64,000 bases of DNA from Planctomicrobium piriforme. GTDB taxonomy: Bacteria; Planctomycetota; Planctomycetia; Planctomycetales; Planctomycetaceae. Shown here piece by piece: positions 33,101 through 41,933 of this stretch (position 1 is its first letter; each line of letters opens with the position of its first letter). The stretch covers positions 124,001 through 188,000 of the forward strand of contig NZ_FOQD01000007.1 in assembly GCF_900113665.1 (NCBI RefSeq), given 5' to 3'. Under the pieces are notes generated by a model. The model was given only the letters and a program-made list of their open reading frames with translations, had not been told where the DNA came from and ran no database searches. The position numbers were made by a program, and so were the translations under genes.

Positions 33101-35549
33101 GGTCTAACGGCGAGCCGGCAGCCTGGGGTGCTTCTTCAGTTGCAAAGAGCGAACGTGCCGGTTCGGCGGATTTCATCGCGACGTTTTCGCCACGCTTGGC
33201 GGCGAGGTTCATTTCGCTCAGCAGCCGTTCCGGGCTGTCTTCAAACAGGTCGTAAGCGACATCCAGCGTCGCAGCCTGAGTGGCTTTGGCACGGGCAGCT
33301 TCGACATTGCCTGCCTTCAGTTCAGCGCGAGCGGCGGCCAGCAGCGAGAGGGCCTGCTGTTTCATGCTCGCTTCATCAGCGGCAGGAGCAGCAGCCGTTC
33401 CGGTCGGGGGGAGCGGAGCGGCGGCCACGCTGTTGTCAGATTGCATGCCGCGTGCGGCCAGGTTCATTTCGTTCAGCAGCCGTTCCGGGCTGTCTTCAAA
33501 CAGGTCGTAAGTGACATCCACGGTCGCTGCCTGTTCGGCGAGCGAGCGAGCGGCGTCAATATTGCCGGATTTGAATTCCCGACGAGCAGCCTGCACCATC
33601 TGCACAGCCTGCTGCTTGAGAGCCTGGCTCGGTGCAGCGGTTGCGGGCATGGCGTTCGCGGCGACGTTCTTCGACGAAACCGTTTCGAGGTCGCTCAGCA
33701 GGCGTTCGGGGCTGTCTTCAAACAGTTCGTAAGCCACGTCGATGGTTGCAGCCTGGCTGGCCTTGGCACGGGCTTCCGCGACTCTGCCGGCTTTCAGGTC
33801 GGCACGGGCAGCCTGAACCAGCATCAGAGCCTGCTGCTTCATGGCCAGTTGAGCGTCATTCGGAGCGGCTGCACGGGGCATCGCGGGAGCGTTGCCGGCG
33901 ACAGTCGGAGCATTGGCATAAGCCAGTTCGGTCAGCAGCCGTTCCGGGCTGTCTTCGAACAGATCGTAAGTCACGTCAAAGGTGGCAGCCTGAGTCGCTT
34001 TGGCGCGGGCTTCCGCGACGCGGCCGGCTTTCATGTCCTGACGGGCAGCCTGCAACAGTTGTGCGGCCTGCTGTTTGAGAACTTCACGAGACATGCCGGG
34101 AGCAGCCGACGGTGCGGCAGCAGCGGCCATGTTCGACTGCGGTTTACCCTGTCGCGAGGCGACGAGGCGGTTCAGGTCTTCACGAACCACTTCCGGGCTG
34201 TCTTCGAACAGTCCAAATGCCACGTCCATGCTTTCGGCCTGCGCCACCAGCTTGTCGGCGGTCGCCACATCGCCGGATCGCATGGCGTCGCGAGCCTGAT
34301 TCAGGCAGGCGAGAGCCTGCTGTTTCTTCTGCTGCTGACCAGTGACAGCGGTCGGTGCTGTGGCAGCCGGAGCCTGCTGCGGCTGCATCATGCTGCGAGC
34401 CTGGAGCATCCGGACTTCCTGCATGACCAGATCGGGACGATCGTCAAACAGGGCATACGATGCGTTGAGGTTCTGGGCTTCGGACGCTTTGGCCTGGGCG
34501 ACTTCCATCTGACCTTCGGCCAGAGAGACGCGAGCCTGCTTGAGCAGTTCGAGAGCTACAGTACGGGTCTTCTGAGCTTCCTGTGCCGCGCCCGAAACCG
34601 GAGCGGCCGTGATCATCTGTTTGTTGGTCGCCTGCTCCAACTGAGCCAGCAGGTGCTCGGGGTTCTCTTCGAGAAGTCCCCAGGCAACGTCTTTCTGCTG
34701 AGCCTGCAGGGCCAGTTCGCGAGCTTCGTTGAAGTGCCCCTGGGCCATGGCGGCCTTGGCATCGGTCAACAGCTGCATGGCCTGAGCTTTGGCGGTTGCC
34801 TGTGTCGCGGCTCGAGGAGCTGCTTGCGGGCGAATCATCGGCTCCTGGGCCGGAGCGGCGGTCGTCAGAGCGGTCAGCTCTGCAGACGGGCCTTCCGCAC
34901 GAGCCGGCTGGCGTCGGGCGAGTTCTGCCAGGAGATGTTCGGGACGCAGGTCGAACACGCCGTACGCCACATCGACGCCGCGGGCCTGTTCGATCTTGCT
35001 GCGTGCGGCATCGTACTGGCCGTCAGCAATTTCCTGCTGAGCCTGACGAAGCAGCCCTTGAGCGAGTTCCCGCTGTGCCTGCTGGGCTTCACCGCCCATG
35101 CCTGCGGCCGGGTTGGCCGGAGCCAGACCAGCGACGGGAGTGACAGCATTGGGCGACTGGCCCTGTGCGAGCATGGCGCCATTGGCTGGGGCCGATGCGC
35201 GGATTTCGGCAATCAGCCGCTGCGGCGAGAGCTCGTTCGGAGCGAACGTGATCTGCCATTGCTGGGCCATGCCGGCCGCGCGAGCCGCCAGCCGCAGCGC
35301 TTCTTCGCGCTGACCTTGCTGGAGCTTCTGCTTGGCCTGACGAAGCTGATCGGTCACCCGACGACGATTCACATCGTCTTGTGCGAGTGCCGAGCCCGCT
35401 TCCGGAGCAGGCTGAAAGCCTTGCCGGGGAGGAGCCGCAAAGGGATCGGCTGTTTGACCAGCCGGGTCCTGTGCATGAATCTGCGAGCCGAGCCAAAGGC
35501 TCGTACCCAGCAGGCTGCCACGCAGGAGCAGTCCATAGGTTCGGAACAA
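30162..35549 (-). CDS. Giant secretin (type II/III secretion family) with about nine N-terminal helical repeats
   Basis: The predicted 1795-residue outer-membrane protein has a signal peptide (FRTYGLLLRGSLLG, then GSQIHAQ), about nine degenerate helical repeats of 75-100 residues (about 59-785), a TPR-like segment, a Gln/Glu-rich helical region, a secretin N-type domain (SINVDGIKLESALNLMLVPL, near 1170) and a secretin channel domain ending in VSVPDGGTVLLGGVKSL and GVPILNKIPYISRLFKN. Three Gly-rich inserts (about 1287-1313, 1437-1475, 1653-1694) interrupt the C-terminal half. TTG 35549 is chosen because AAGGAGGG lies seven bases upstream and a signal peptide follows at once; ATG 35609 and GTG 35624 lack both. 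Ordinary secretins have 400-800 residues. Confidence 0.87.
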   Translation of the reverse strand: MFRTYGLLLRGSLLGTSLWLGSQIHAQDPAGQTADPFAAPPRQGFQPAPEAGSALAQDDVNRRRVTDQLRQAKQKLQQGQREEALRLAARAAGMAQQWQITFAPNELSPQRLIAEIRASAPANGAMLAQGQSPNAVTPVAGLAPANPAAGMGGEAQQAQRELAQGLLRQAQQEIADGQYDAARSKIEQARGVDVAYGVFDLRPEHLLAELARRQPARAEGPSAELTALTTAAPAQEPMIRPQAAPRAATQATAKAQAMQLLTDAKAAMAQGHFNEARELALQAQQKDVAWGLLEENPEHLLAQLEQATNKQMITAAPVSGAAQEAQKTRTVALELLKQARVSLAEGQMEVAQAKASEAQNLNASYALFDDRPDLVMQEVRMLQARSMMQPQQAPAATAPTAVTGQQQKKQQALACLNQARDAMRSGDVATADKLVAQAESMDVAFGLFEDSPEVVREDLNRLVASRQGKPQSNMAAAAAPSAAPGMSREVLKQQAAQLLQAARQDMKAGRVAEARAKATQAATFDVTYDLFEDSPERLLTELAYANAPTVAGNAPAMPRAAAPNDAQLAMKQQALMLVQAARADLKAGRVAEARAKASQAATIDVAYELFEDSPERLLSDLETVSSKNVAANAMPATAAPSQALKQQAVQMVQAARREFKSGNIDAARSLAEQAATVDVTYDLFEDSPERLLNEMNLAARGMQSDNSVAAAPLPPTGTAAAPAADEASMKQQALSLLAAARAELKAGNVEAARAKATQAATLDVAYDLFEDSPERLLSEMNLAAKRGENVAMKSAEPARSLFATEEAPQAAGSPLDLTTASQAPKATAARDSMVVTSAGLSAQEMYDQGVNHLRDGNREAAYESFLAAYHSGEKLDNYRQQQLQDKLRELSPRRRGIQTVSNEVPATGHIDAVAQQRSVQFDKLRTDCLNAIFRAEKMRDKQPEQAVALLNQTLSAVQAADLSEEQAASLTAWVKSSRSSIEGYMAQQAPVIEMERKNVETKDLIEREIQTRVRVEQELATMVQKFNELMEQKRFAEANAVAKQAAALDPENPAVVTMSMKSVISMRVDRNDKLKSDKENSFWEQLQAVEEAAVNPVAMDNTPMAYPENWEELKKSRPKRPADAREHTDAEMRVRRSLKHPVSLHFNNAPLSEVLKYIADTQGINVMVDETGLTEEAVTSSTPISINVDGIKLESALNLMLVPLNLGFTIENEVLNVTSRMRKQGDLATVVYQVADLVVPVSVTAPVSRLSPGTGFGGDTPSIAVPNGLHGVPATPQGGPGFAQVPANPFGGGIGGGGNGGGIAGMAGDGSQGLGGPSQTNYGFEALTDLITTTVSPGDWQELGGSGSINQHDSTLSLVIRQTQKVHQEIADLLEQLRRLQDLQVTIEVRFITVSDQFFEQIGIDFDFNINDTIGGPSVNNDFSPIRPFGSTDPIFGGAGGSSSSGGGGAGGGAGGGGAGTGGTAGGGSSGGTLSSLAPFGTGPTLNMQDRDSWPSRTVVGLLNSTQQFTPNLDVPFRQGSFDLAAPTFGGFDPNAGIQFGMAILSDIEAFMFVRAAQGDRRSNVMFAPKVTLFNGQIGTVVSQLQRPFVVSLTPVASAFNIGYQPQIQTFADGTSLTVQAVVSADRRYVRLSVLPRFQNITDVFTFSYLSAGSGTGGGGGTGGGTGGGGIGGGGTGGGGGGGIGGGGGGGAGGGGNQQSSAAGTVTVQQPVINVVSVITVVSVPDGGTVLLGGVKSLREGRNMAGVPILNKIPYISRLFKNTGVGRETTSLMMMVTPRIIIQEEQEELLGIPGQ

Positions 35550-35901
35550 AGTCGGTCCCTCCTTGAGGCCCTGACCAGGCTGATCCAGTCTTGTTCGATA
35601 TCGCGCCATGACTCGGTTTGCCACTAGAAATGAAAGGGGGGGAAGGTCACCGGAGCTGATGTCGAAGTTGAAGCGGGGAACCTCAACGGGGGGCTCGAAT
35701 CGACTCGCGGCTCGCCAGGGGAAATGAACGCCAAGGGAAATGAGTAGTCGAGAAACTCAGACGGGAAGTGGGGAAAGGTGCATTTCGTCAGGCTGAATAT
35801 CCGAGGCCGTCAAACAGGGTCAAGACAGGTCAGGGGAAAAACCTGTTTCTGCCCCTGGGGACGGCCGGGACCGGCGAGTGCTGCCGGACCCCATCGGGTT
35901 T

Positions 35902-37113
35902 TCAGCGAACGACAGGTTCATCATCAGTCTTGGGTGCTTCATCAAAAATGGTTTCGACGACGGCATTCGCCCGCACTTCGGCCAGCACAGCGACCACGCG
36001 CTCTTCGCGCCATTCTTCGATGATCTGCTGGCGGATGTCCTCCTGGACTTCTTCCAGCGGCTGGCTGCCGGCTTCGCGGCGTTCCGTCACTTTCACCACC
36101 TGTAATGCGGTGGCGTTGGAAATGATTTTACTGATCTCGCCGGGCTTCAGTTTTTCGAGCGCGGCTTTCACGTCGGTATTGGCGATGCTGGCAGGCTGCG
36201 TCCAGTCCCAGTGTCCGCCGTTTTCCTTGAGCGGTCCGTCGGAATATTTCTTGACGACTTCATCAAACGTGGAGCCGGCGCGAACATCGGCCAGGGCCTT
36301 CTCGAGAATCGCCTGGGCCTCTTTTTTGTCGCGAGTCGGCGTGATCGATACCTGCAACTGCTGCCATTTCACCTGCATCGGCTGCGAGTATTTCTCGATC
36401 TGCTTGTTGTAGACTTCCAGCAGTTCCGCACGGCTTGGCTTGGGCTCTTCGCCAATTTTGGTCCGCACATACTGCGAGGCGAGCTGCTGATCGGCGAAGA
36501 CCCGCCGCATCGTTTCCAGAGAGGTTCCCTGGTCTTGCAACAGCCCTTCCAGCTCGGCGGTGGAATCGACGTCGAACTTCTGTTTCAGGTTGGTGACCAC
36601 GTCCTTCTCGAAGAACTTGTCCACCTGTTTATTGACCGATTCCAGTTGTTCTTTTTTGAGCTTCGCACGCACGGCTTGGGCCATGAGGGTTTGTTCGGTC
36701 ATCCGCTCCAGGTCGCGCTTGATCAGCATCTCCTGGGCTTTGCGGATGTACTTGCTCTTGTCGGCTTCGCTCAATTGGCCTTTGGAAACCGCAATCGAAA
36801 GCTGGGCGTCGTATTCCTTGAGCTTGGCTCCGTACTGCTCGAGGATGTCGCCGGCAAGCAGCGGCTTGCCGTTAATGCGGGCGACAACGTCCGTCGATGA
36901 CAACGCGACTTCCGCGTTGTGCGATGCCTGCTGAATTTCGGAAGGCTCGGTGTTCTCGGCAACCTGGGCCGGATCTTCACTGTCGTCGAGCTGGGCTCGT
37001 GCGATGCGCGGGGGAGGCGGCCCCAAAACCGGGTTCGCGACGTTGTAACTCTTGTTCGCGCAGCCGCCGGCCAGCGCGATGGTGAGAACAAAAGTACGTC
37101 GGAACAATGACAT
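35902..37113 (-). CDS. Lipoprotein parvulin-type peptidyl-prolyl isomerase (SurA/PrsA-like)
   Basis: The 403-residue product has a lipoprotein signal ending in LAGGC (Cys18), a SurA-like N-terminal chaperone region (VVARINGKPLLAGDILEQYG, then long helices), and a C-terminal parvulin domain (MQVKWQQLQVSI, ADVRAGSTFDEVVKKYSDGP, ENGGHWDWTQP, LKPGEISKII). Such proteins help fold exported or outer-membrane proteins. It lies upstream of the giant secretin gene on the same strand with a gap of about 350 bases, so assistance in secretin biogenesis is plausible but unproved. Confidence 0.88.
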   Translation of the reverse strand: MSLFRRTFVLTIALAGGCANKSYNVANPVLGPPPPRIARAQLDDSEDPAQVAENTEPSEIQQASHNAEVALSSTDVVARINGKPLLAGDILEQYGAKLKEYDAQLSIAVSKGQLSEADKSKYIRKAQEMLIKRDLERMTEQTLMAQAVRAKLKKEQLESVNKQVDKFFEKDVVTNLKQKFDVDSTAELEGLLQDQGTSLETMRRVFADQQLASQYVRTKIGEEPKPSRAELLEVYNKQIEKYSQPMQVKWQQLQVSITPTRDKKEAQAILEKALADVRAGSTFDEVVKKYSDGPLKENGGHWDWTQPASIANTDVKAALEKLKPGEISKIISNATALQVVKVTERREAGSQPLEEVQEDIRQQIIEEWREERVVAVLAEVRANAVVETIFDEAPKTDDEPVVR

Positions 37114-37264
37114 GAAGTCTGCCGGAAGGACGGGCCGATTGATTGAAAACGTGCCTGAAAAATGCGTTACGCGATTTCTGACCGTTTACAAACAGCCTGG
37201 ACGAAGACCTGTTCGGTCACCGCCCAGGGGGATGGGGCGTCGCTTATTACCGGCTGGTGCGGAA

Positions 37265-40200
37265 TTAACGCAACACGGATTTTAGAAAGTCCGCCAATTT
37301 TGCCCCTCGGAGCCCCTTCTTCGGCAGAACTAGGTATGCATTCCGCCGGTCCACGATCCGGAGATCCCTTCCATGCCGTCCGGCGAGGTCGTGAATTCGC
37401 TGATCATCTGTGTAGCTCAGGACGGCGAAGCGATCTTCCTCGAGCCGGATTCCGTCCACCCCCCAGGTGTAAGCCATCAACTCCAGTTCCTTGAGGGAAA
37501 TGAACTGAATCGCCTCTTTCGGCAGGGGGCCGAACCGGTCGCGGATTTCGTCGGCCACCTCGGCCAGTTCATCGCGGGTGCAGACCGACGACAATTTCCG
37601 ATACACATCGATCTTCTGGCGGCCGGGGGGGATGTACGTCCCCGGCAGAAAGGCGGTGACGGGGAGGTCGAGATTCACATGCGGGCTTTCGCGCGGAGGA
37701 AGTTCCTTCATCCGACGCACCGCGTTCTCAAGCAGCTGACAATAGAGTTCGTAGCCGACCGTCGAGATGTGGCCGCTCTGTTCGGTGCCGAGGATGTTGC
37801 CGGCGCCTCGAATCTCCAGATCGCGCATCGAGATCTTGAATCCGGCCCCCAGCTCACTGAACTCTTCAATCGCTTTCAGTCGTCGCGCTGCCACGCCCGT
37901 CAAAGAGCGATTCTCGCTCACCAGGAGATAGCAGTACGCGCGATGCTTGTCGCGACCCACTCGTCCTCGTAACTGGTGCAGATCGGCCAGTCCGTAGTTC
38001 TCGGCCTGATCGATGAACATCGTGTTGGCGGTCGGAATGTCGAGGCCGCTTTCGATGATCGTCGTGGCAACCAGAATGTCCGCCTTGCCGTTGACGAACT
38101 TGACCATGCTCGATTCGAGTTCGTCGGGGGTCATCTGACCATGCGCGATGGCGATTGTCGCCTCAGGCACGATCTGTTGCAGACGCTCCGAGACTCTCTC
38201 AATGTCGTAGACGCGGTTGTGTACGAAGTACACCTGGCCGCTGCGGTTGAACTCCCGCATGATGGCCGAACGGATGAGGTCAGCATCCCAACGGGCGATA
38301 CGGGTTTCAATCGGCAAACGATCTTGCGGCGGCGTGGTGAGATTCGAGATATCGCGAATCCCGAGCAACGACAGATGCAGCGTTCTGGGAATCGGCGTCG
38401 CGCTAAGGGTCAACACGTCGACGTTCAATCGCAATTGTTTCAGCAGTTCTTTCGTCGCCACGCCGAAGCGTTGTTCTTCATCGACAATCAAGAGGCCCAG
38501 GTTGCGGAACCGCACATCCTGCGACACGAGCCGATGGGTGCCAATGACGATGTCGATGCCCCCTGACTCGAGCTTTTCGACGACCTTTCGCTGTTCGCCT
38601 TTGGTAATAAAGCGAGACAGCGAAGCAATCTGAATGGGGAACTCGGCCATGCGCTGGCTGAAGGAACGGAAATGTTGTTCAGCCAGGACGGTCGTCGGGA
38701 CCAGTACCGCCACCTGACGCCCTGCATCCACCACCTTGAACGCCGACCGCATGGCGACTTCGGTCTTTCCGAAACCGACATCGCCGCAAATCAACCGGTC
38801 CATCGGCCGGGGTTGAATCAGGTCGCCCTTGCAGTCTTCGATTGCTCGTAACTGGTCGGCCGTTTCGACGAACGGAAACGAGGTATCGAACTCCTGCTGC
38901 CATTTGCTGTCAGGGGGACAGGCCAGGCCCGTCTGCAGCGAACGCTTCGCCTGCAACTTGAGCATGTCGGCGGCCATGTCCGACACCGCTTCCGAAACCT
39001 TCTTCTTGTTCTTGGCCCAGCTCGTTCCGCCAATCTTCGCCAGACGCGGAGAGGATTTCGAGGCACCGACATACTTCTGCACGAGGTGAATCAGCGTCAC
39101 CGGCACATAAATCCGCACGCCGTCGCGGAACTCGATCACCAGATGCTCTTCCTGGTTGCCGTCCCGTTCGACCACCTGCATTCCCTGAAACCGCCCGATG
39201 CCGTGCGTCAGGTGAACGACCAGGTCTCCTTCATTTAGCTCCAGGAAGCTGTCAATGGCCCGACTGGCAGTGCGGTTGCCCGTCTTCTTCGTCGGCTGGC
39301 GGACATTCGCCCGATTGAACAACTCGTTGTCGCTGAGGACGACCACCTTCGAGAAGATGAGCCGATAGCCCCGGGTCACGGTCCCCAGGCAGAGCTGCAT
39401 CCGCTGCTCGAGCGCAGGATCGGCTTCGCGAATCATCTCCTGCAGGCGTTCTTTTTCCCCGGCATTGTGACAGGCAATGAGTACCTGTTCGTCCTGCAAC
39501 AGTACGCCGGCGAGTTCCTGGATCACCTCCGCCTTGGGGCCGCTGAAGCGTTCGATGGATTCGACCTGCAGATGTGCGGTCGTATCGAAACTGCCCGAGT
39601 TCAACGCTGAGACGCTGACCGTGGGAAAGCTGGTGCAACGGGCGAGCGTGCCATCGACCCCGAACAGTCCTCGTGGATTCTCAAGCCGCTGCAGGAAGCG
39701 TTTGCCTTCATCGACCACGTCTCTCAGCTCGGATAGTGCGATCCAGGCTTCCTTCGGCAGCGAATCGAGAAAGTTCGCTTCCTCTTGGTTCTTCACGTCG
39801 CTGGTCGGCGCGACTGCCGTCAGTTGAATCTCTTTCAGATCCGAGACCTTCCGCTGCGTCTCGACGCTGAAGAACCGCAGCGATTCGATTTCGTCTCCGA
39901 AGAGTTCCATGCGGATGGGATCGATGGCATCTGGCGGGAAGATATCGACAATCCCCCCGTGCACGCAGAACTCGCCCGGCATCTCGATGGCGGAGACCCG
40001 TTCGAAGCCGCGTTCGACCAGCCACCGCAGCAGCTCATCGATATCGAGCTGCCCGCCGATTTTCAGCAGCTTGGCGCCGCTCTCGCGGACGCTGCGGGAA
40101 GGGACCGGCTGCAGCAAGGCCGGAAAGGCGGTGATGATGACCTTGGGAGGCTGCTTGGACTCGAGCAGTTGCAGCACTCTGAGCCGTGCCCCGAACACGG

Positions 40201-40513
40201 CGTCTTTGACCGACCGTTCCTTGGGCAACGTCTCCCAGGCCGGGAACACTGTCGGAGCTGCTGGCAGCAGTGCCGCAATGTCTGCCGAGAAGTCTTCCAC
40301 ATCGCTGATCCGAGGAAGGACCAGCAGCAGCGGGCCGGGTGCGTCTTGAGCGATTGCCGCCGCGACGAGCGCGCAGGATGAGCCCCACGCGCCGTCGATT
40401 GTCCCGCTGGAGCCCCGCTGTAACGCGGCGACCACCGTGCGATAAGACTCAAGGGCGCGTAACCTGTCAATCAACTCCGGTAACGACCGGAGTGAAACCG
40501 TCGTCCCAGCCAT
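37265..40513 (-). CDS. mfd: Transcription-repair coupling factor Mfd
   Basis: Mfd removes RNA polymerase stalled at DNA damage and recruits UvrA. The 1082-residue protein has the UvrB-like N-terminal module, the RNA polymerase-interacting CarD-like domain (EGDLVVHLTHGIGRFQGM, near residue 420), a RecG-like translocase with Walker A GDVGFGKTEVA (near 578), DEEQRFGV and LTLSATPIPRTLHLSL, and the C-terminal TRCF domain. It is slightly shorter than the 1150 residues of E. coli Mfd. The first gene of a minus-strand group, it is followed by the parvulin gene after 151 bases. Confidence 0.96.
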   Translation of the reverse strand: MAGTTVSLRSLPELIDRLRALESYRTVVAALQRGSSGTIDGAWGSSCALVAAAIAQDAPGPLLLVLPRISDVEDFSADIAALLPAAPTVFPAWETLPKERSVKDAVFGARLRVLQLLESKQPPKVIITAFPALLQPVPSRSVRESGAKLLKIGGQLDIDELLRWLVERGFERVSAIEMPGEFCVHGGIVDIFPPDAIDPIRMELFGDEIESLRFFSVETQRKVSDLKEIQLTAVAPTSDVKNQEEANFLDSLPKEAWIALSELRDVVDEGKRFLQRLENPRGLFGVDGTLARCTSFPTVSVSALNSGSFDTTAHLQVESIERFSGPKAEVIQELAGVLLQDEQVLIACHNAGEKERLQEMIREADPALEQRMQLCLGTVTRGYRLIFSKVVVLSDNELFNRANVRQPTKKTGNRTASRAIDSFLELNEGDLVVHLTHGIGRFQGMQVVERDGNQEEHLVIEFRDGVRIYVPVTLIHLVQKYVGASKSSPRLAKIGGTSWAKNKKKVSEAVSDMAADMLKLQAKRSLQTGLACPPDSKWQQEFDTSFPFVETADQLRAIEDCKGDLIQPRPMDRLICGDVGFGKTEVAMRSAFKVVDAGRQVAVLVPTTVLAEQHFRSFSQRMAEFPIQIASLSRFITKGEQRKVVEKLESGGIDIVIGTHRLVSQDVRFRNLGLLIVDEEQRFGVATKELLKQLRLNVDVLTLSATPIPRTLHLSLLGIRDISNLTTPPQDRLPIETRIARWDADLIRSAIMREFNRSGQVYFVHNRVYDIERVSERLQQIVPEATIAIAHGQMTPDELESSMVKFVNGKADILVATTIIESGLDIPTANTMFIDQAENYGLADLHQLRGRVGRDKHRAYCYLLVSENRSLTGVAARRLKAIEEFSELGAGFKISMRDLEIRGAGNILGTEQSGHISTVGYELYCQLLENAVRRMKELPPRESPHVNLDLPVTAFLPGTYIPPGRQKIDVYRKLSSVCTRDELAEVADEIRDRFGPLPKEAIQFISLKELELMAYTWGVDGIRLEEDRFAVLSYTDDQRIHDLAGRHGRDLRIVDRRNAYLVLPKKGLRGAKLADFLKSVLR

Positions 40514-40921
40514 GGAGCGAAAACATTAGCAGTCGCCATCCCGTTGGTCCACGGTCACCGGTCGGAACGGCAGAGGAGTTTGAACCACGGAAGTCACAGA
40601 GATCACGGAACGTTGAAGCCCAAGGCAAGGAAAAGAAGAAACCACGAATCACACAAATTTCACGAATCTCTCCTCGAACTTCGCCGCTTGGTGTTCAGGG
40701 CAGATCGCCAGCGGCTGACGCGGCTTCAACTTATTCCATTCGTGTCATTGGTCTGATTCGTGGTACAACCTTCTGATTTCTCTGTGAACTCCGTGTATTC
40801 CGTGGTTCTCTCTGAATCTCAGCATTTGAACCAGCCGGCCGCGAGTGTTCCTGTGGCATTCAACTTGCCCAGTGGAATTCCTCTGTCAGAATGGCTCTGA
40901 CCATCATCCCAGGCCGATTGC
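40514..40921. repeat. Nested inverted repeats in the mfd-yihY divergent gap
   Basis: Within this 408-base gap an outer pair (GAACCACGGAAGTCACAGAG at 40582 onward, complementary to a segment at 40779-40809 ending in CCGTGGTTC) encloses an inner pair (AACCACGAATCACACAAATT at 40639 onward, complementary to 40738-40764 ending in GATTCGTGGT). The arms are imperfect and made of related CACGAA/CACAGA words. Promoters for mfd and the YihY gene must also lie here. No coding frame is convincing. Confidence 0.6.
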
Positions 40922-41800
40922 ATGCTGAAACGAATCACAACAGGCTGGCAGTTCTTTCGAACGGTCTGCCTGGAATTTCTCCGCGATGACTGCGCCACCA
41001 TGGCTGCGGCGCTCGCGTTTTACGCGATCTTCTCGATTCCGCCGCTGGTGCTGATCGTCATTTCGATCGCCGGCACGGTCTGGGGAGAGCAGCCGGTCGA
41101 AGGGCAGATGGCCCAGGAGCTCGAACGGCTTTTCGGAACGGTCGGGAAGAATCAGATCCTGGAACTTGTCCAAATGACACAACAGCTTCGCTACACCTGG
41201 ATCGGGTCCGGCGGAGGTTACGTCATTCTGCTGGCAGGCGCGACGGGCATGGTGGTGCAGTTTCAATCGGCGCTCAATCGTGTGTGGAACGTTCCGGTCG
41301 AACACGCCAGCGGCGGTATTCGAGACATGCTCGTGCAACGCGTATTGTCCGTGGCACTCATCATCGGGATCGCGTTTTTGCAGCTGGCCTCGCTGGTGCT
41401 GACGACATCGCTGGCATTGTTCGCCCGTTTCGCGAGTAGCGTGGCGCCGCAAGCGACCAGCACGCTGGAAGCCGCGAGTCATACCATGATCAGCCTGGCG
41501 GTACTGACGTTAATGCTGGCCGCGCTGTTCCGCTGGCTCCCAGGCGATCATGTGCATTGGCGCGACGTTTGGGTCGGCTCGCTGGTCACCGCGTTGCTGC
41601 TGACGCTCGGCAAAGAAGTCCTCGGGAGTTACCTGGGCAGTACCGACCCTCAACGCTATGGAACCGCCGGCGCACTCGTGTTACTGCTGCTGTGGATCTA
41701 TTACTCGGCGATGATTCTGCTGTTCGGGGCAGAGTTCACTGAAGTCTGGTCGCGGCGAGGGAAATTGAAGCTCAGAGCGGCGACGACACCGCCTCAATAG
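40922..41800 (+). CDS. YihY/virulence factor BrkB family membrane protein
   Basis: The 292-residue protein has six membrane helices and the family motifs DDCATMAAALAFYAIFSIPP near the N-terminus, LNRVWNVP in the middle, and GTAGALVLLLLWIYYSAMIL followed by FGAEFTEVW near the end. The family is widespread and its biochemical role is unsettled; it is no longer regarded as RNase BN. ATG 40922 starts at the normal point. It is divergent from mfd. Confidence 0.92.
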   Translation: MLKRITTGWQFFRTVCLEFLRDDCATMAAALAFYAIFSIPPLVLIVISIAGTVWGEQPVEGQMAQELERLFGTVGKNQILELVQMTQQLRYTWIGSGGGYVILLAGATGMVVQFQSALNRVWNVPVEHASGGIRDMLVQRVLSVALIIGIAFLQLASLVLTTSLALFARFASSVAPQATSTLEAASHTMISLAVLTLMLAALFRWLPGDHVHWRDVWVGSLVTALLLTLGKEVLGSYLGSTDPQRYGTAGALVLLLLWIYYSAMILLFGAEFTEVWSRRGKLKLRAATTPPQ

Positions 41801-41908
41801 GTCGGAGTGTTCAACGCTTTCCCGGCTCAGGTCATTTTTCCGTTACTCTGCCCGGACTTGCCCCGCGGAATTCAGGGATTCAATTATGTGAAACCGCGTA
41901 CGACGCGG

Positions 41909-41933
41909 GCACCCGGTAGAGCAAGCTGCTCTA
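41909..41933 (-). repeat. Short palindromic repeat at the end of the Dabb gene (copy 2 of 2)
   Basis: On the minus strand this reads TAGAGCAGCTTGCTCTA followed by CCGGGTGC, identical to the element after fliE (3533-3557) except for one loop base. Its first three bases are the TAG stop codon of the Dabb gene. Confidence 0.7.

Noticed and set aside
33441..35627. A 728-codon open frame on the plus strand opposite the secretin repeats
   Set aside because: It is the mirror of a high-GC repetitive gene; its translation is Arg/His/Ser-rich and follows the repeat period of the opposite strand, with no independent ribosome site or motif.
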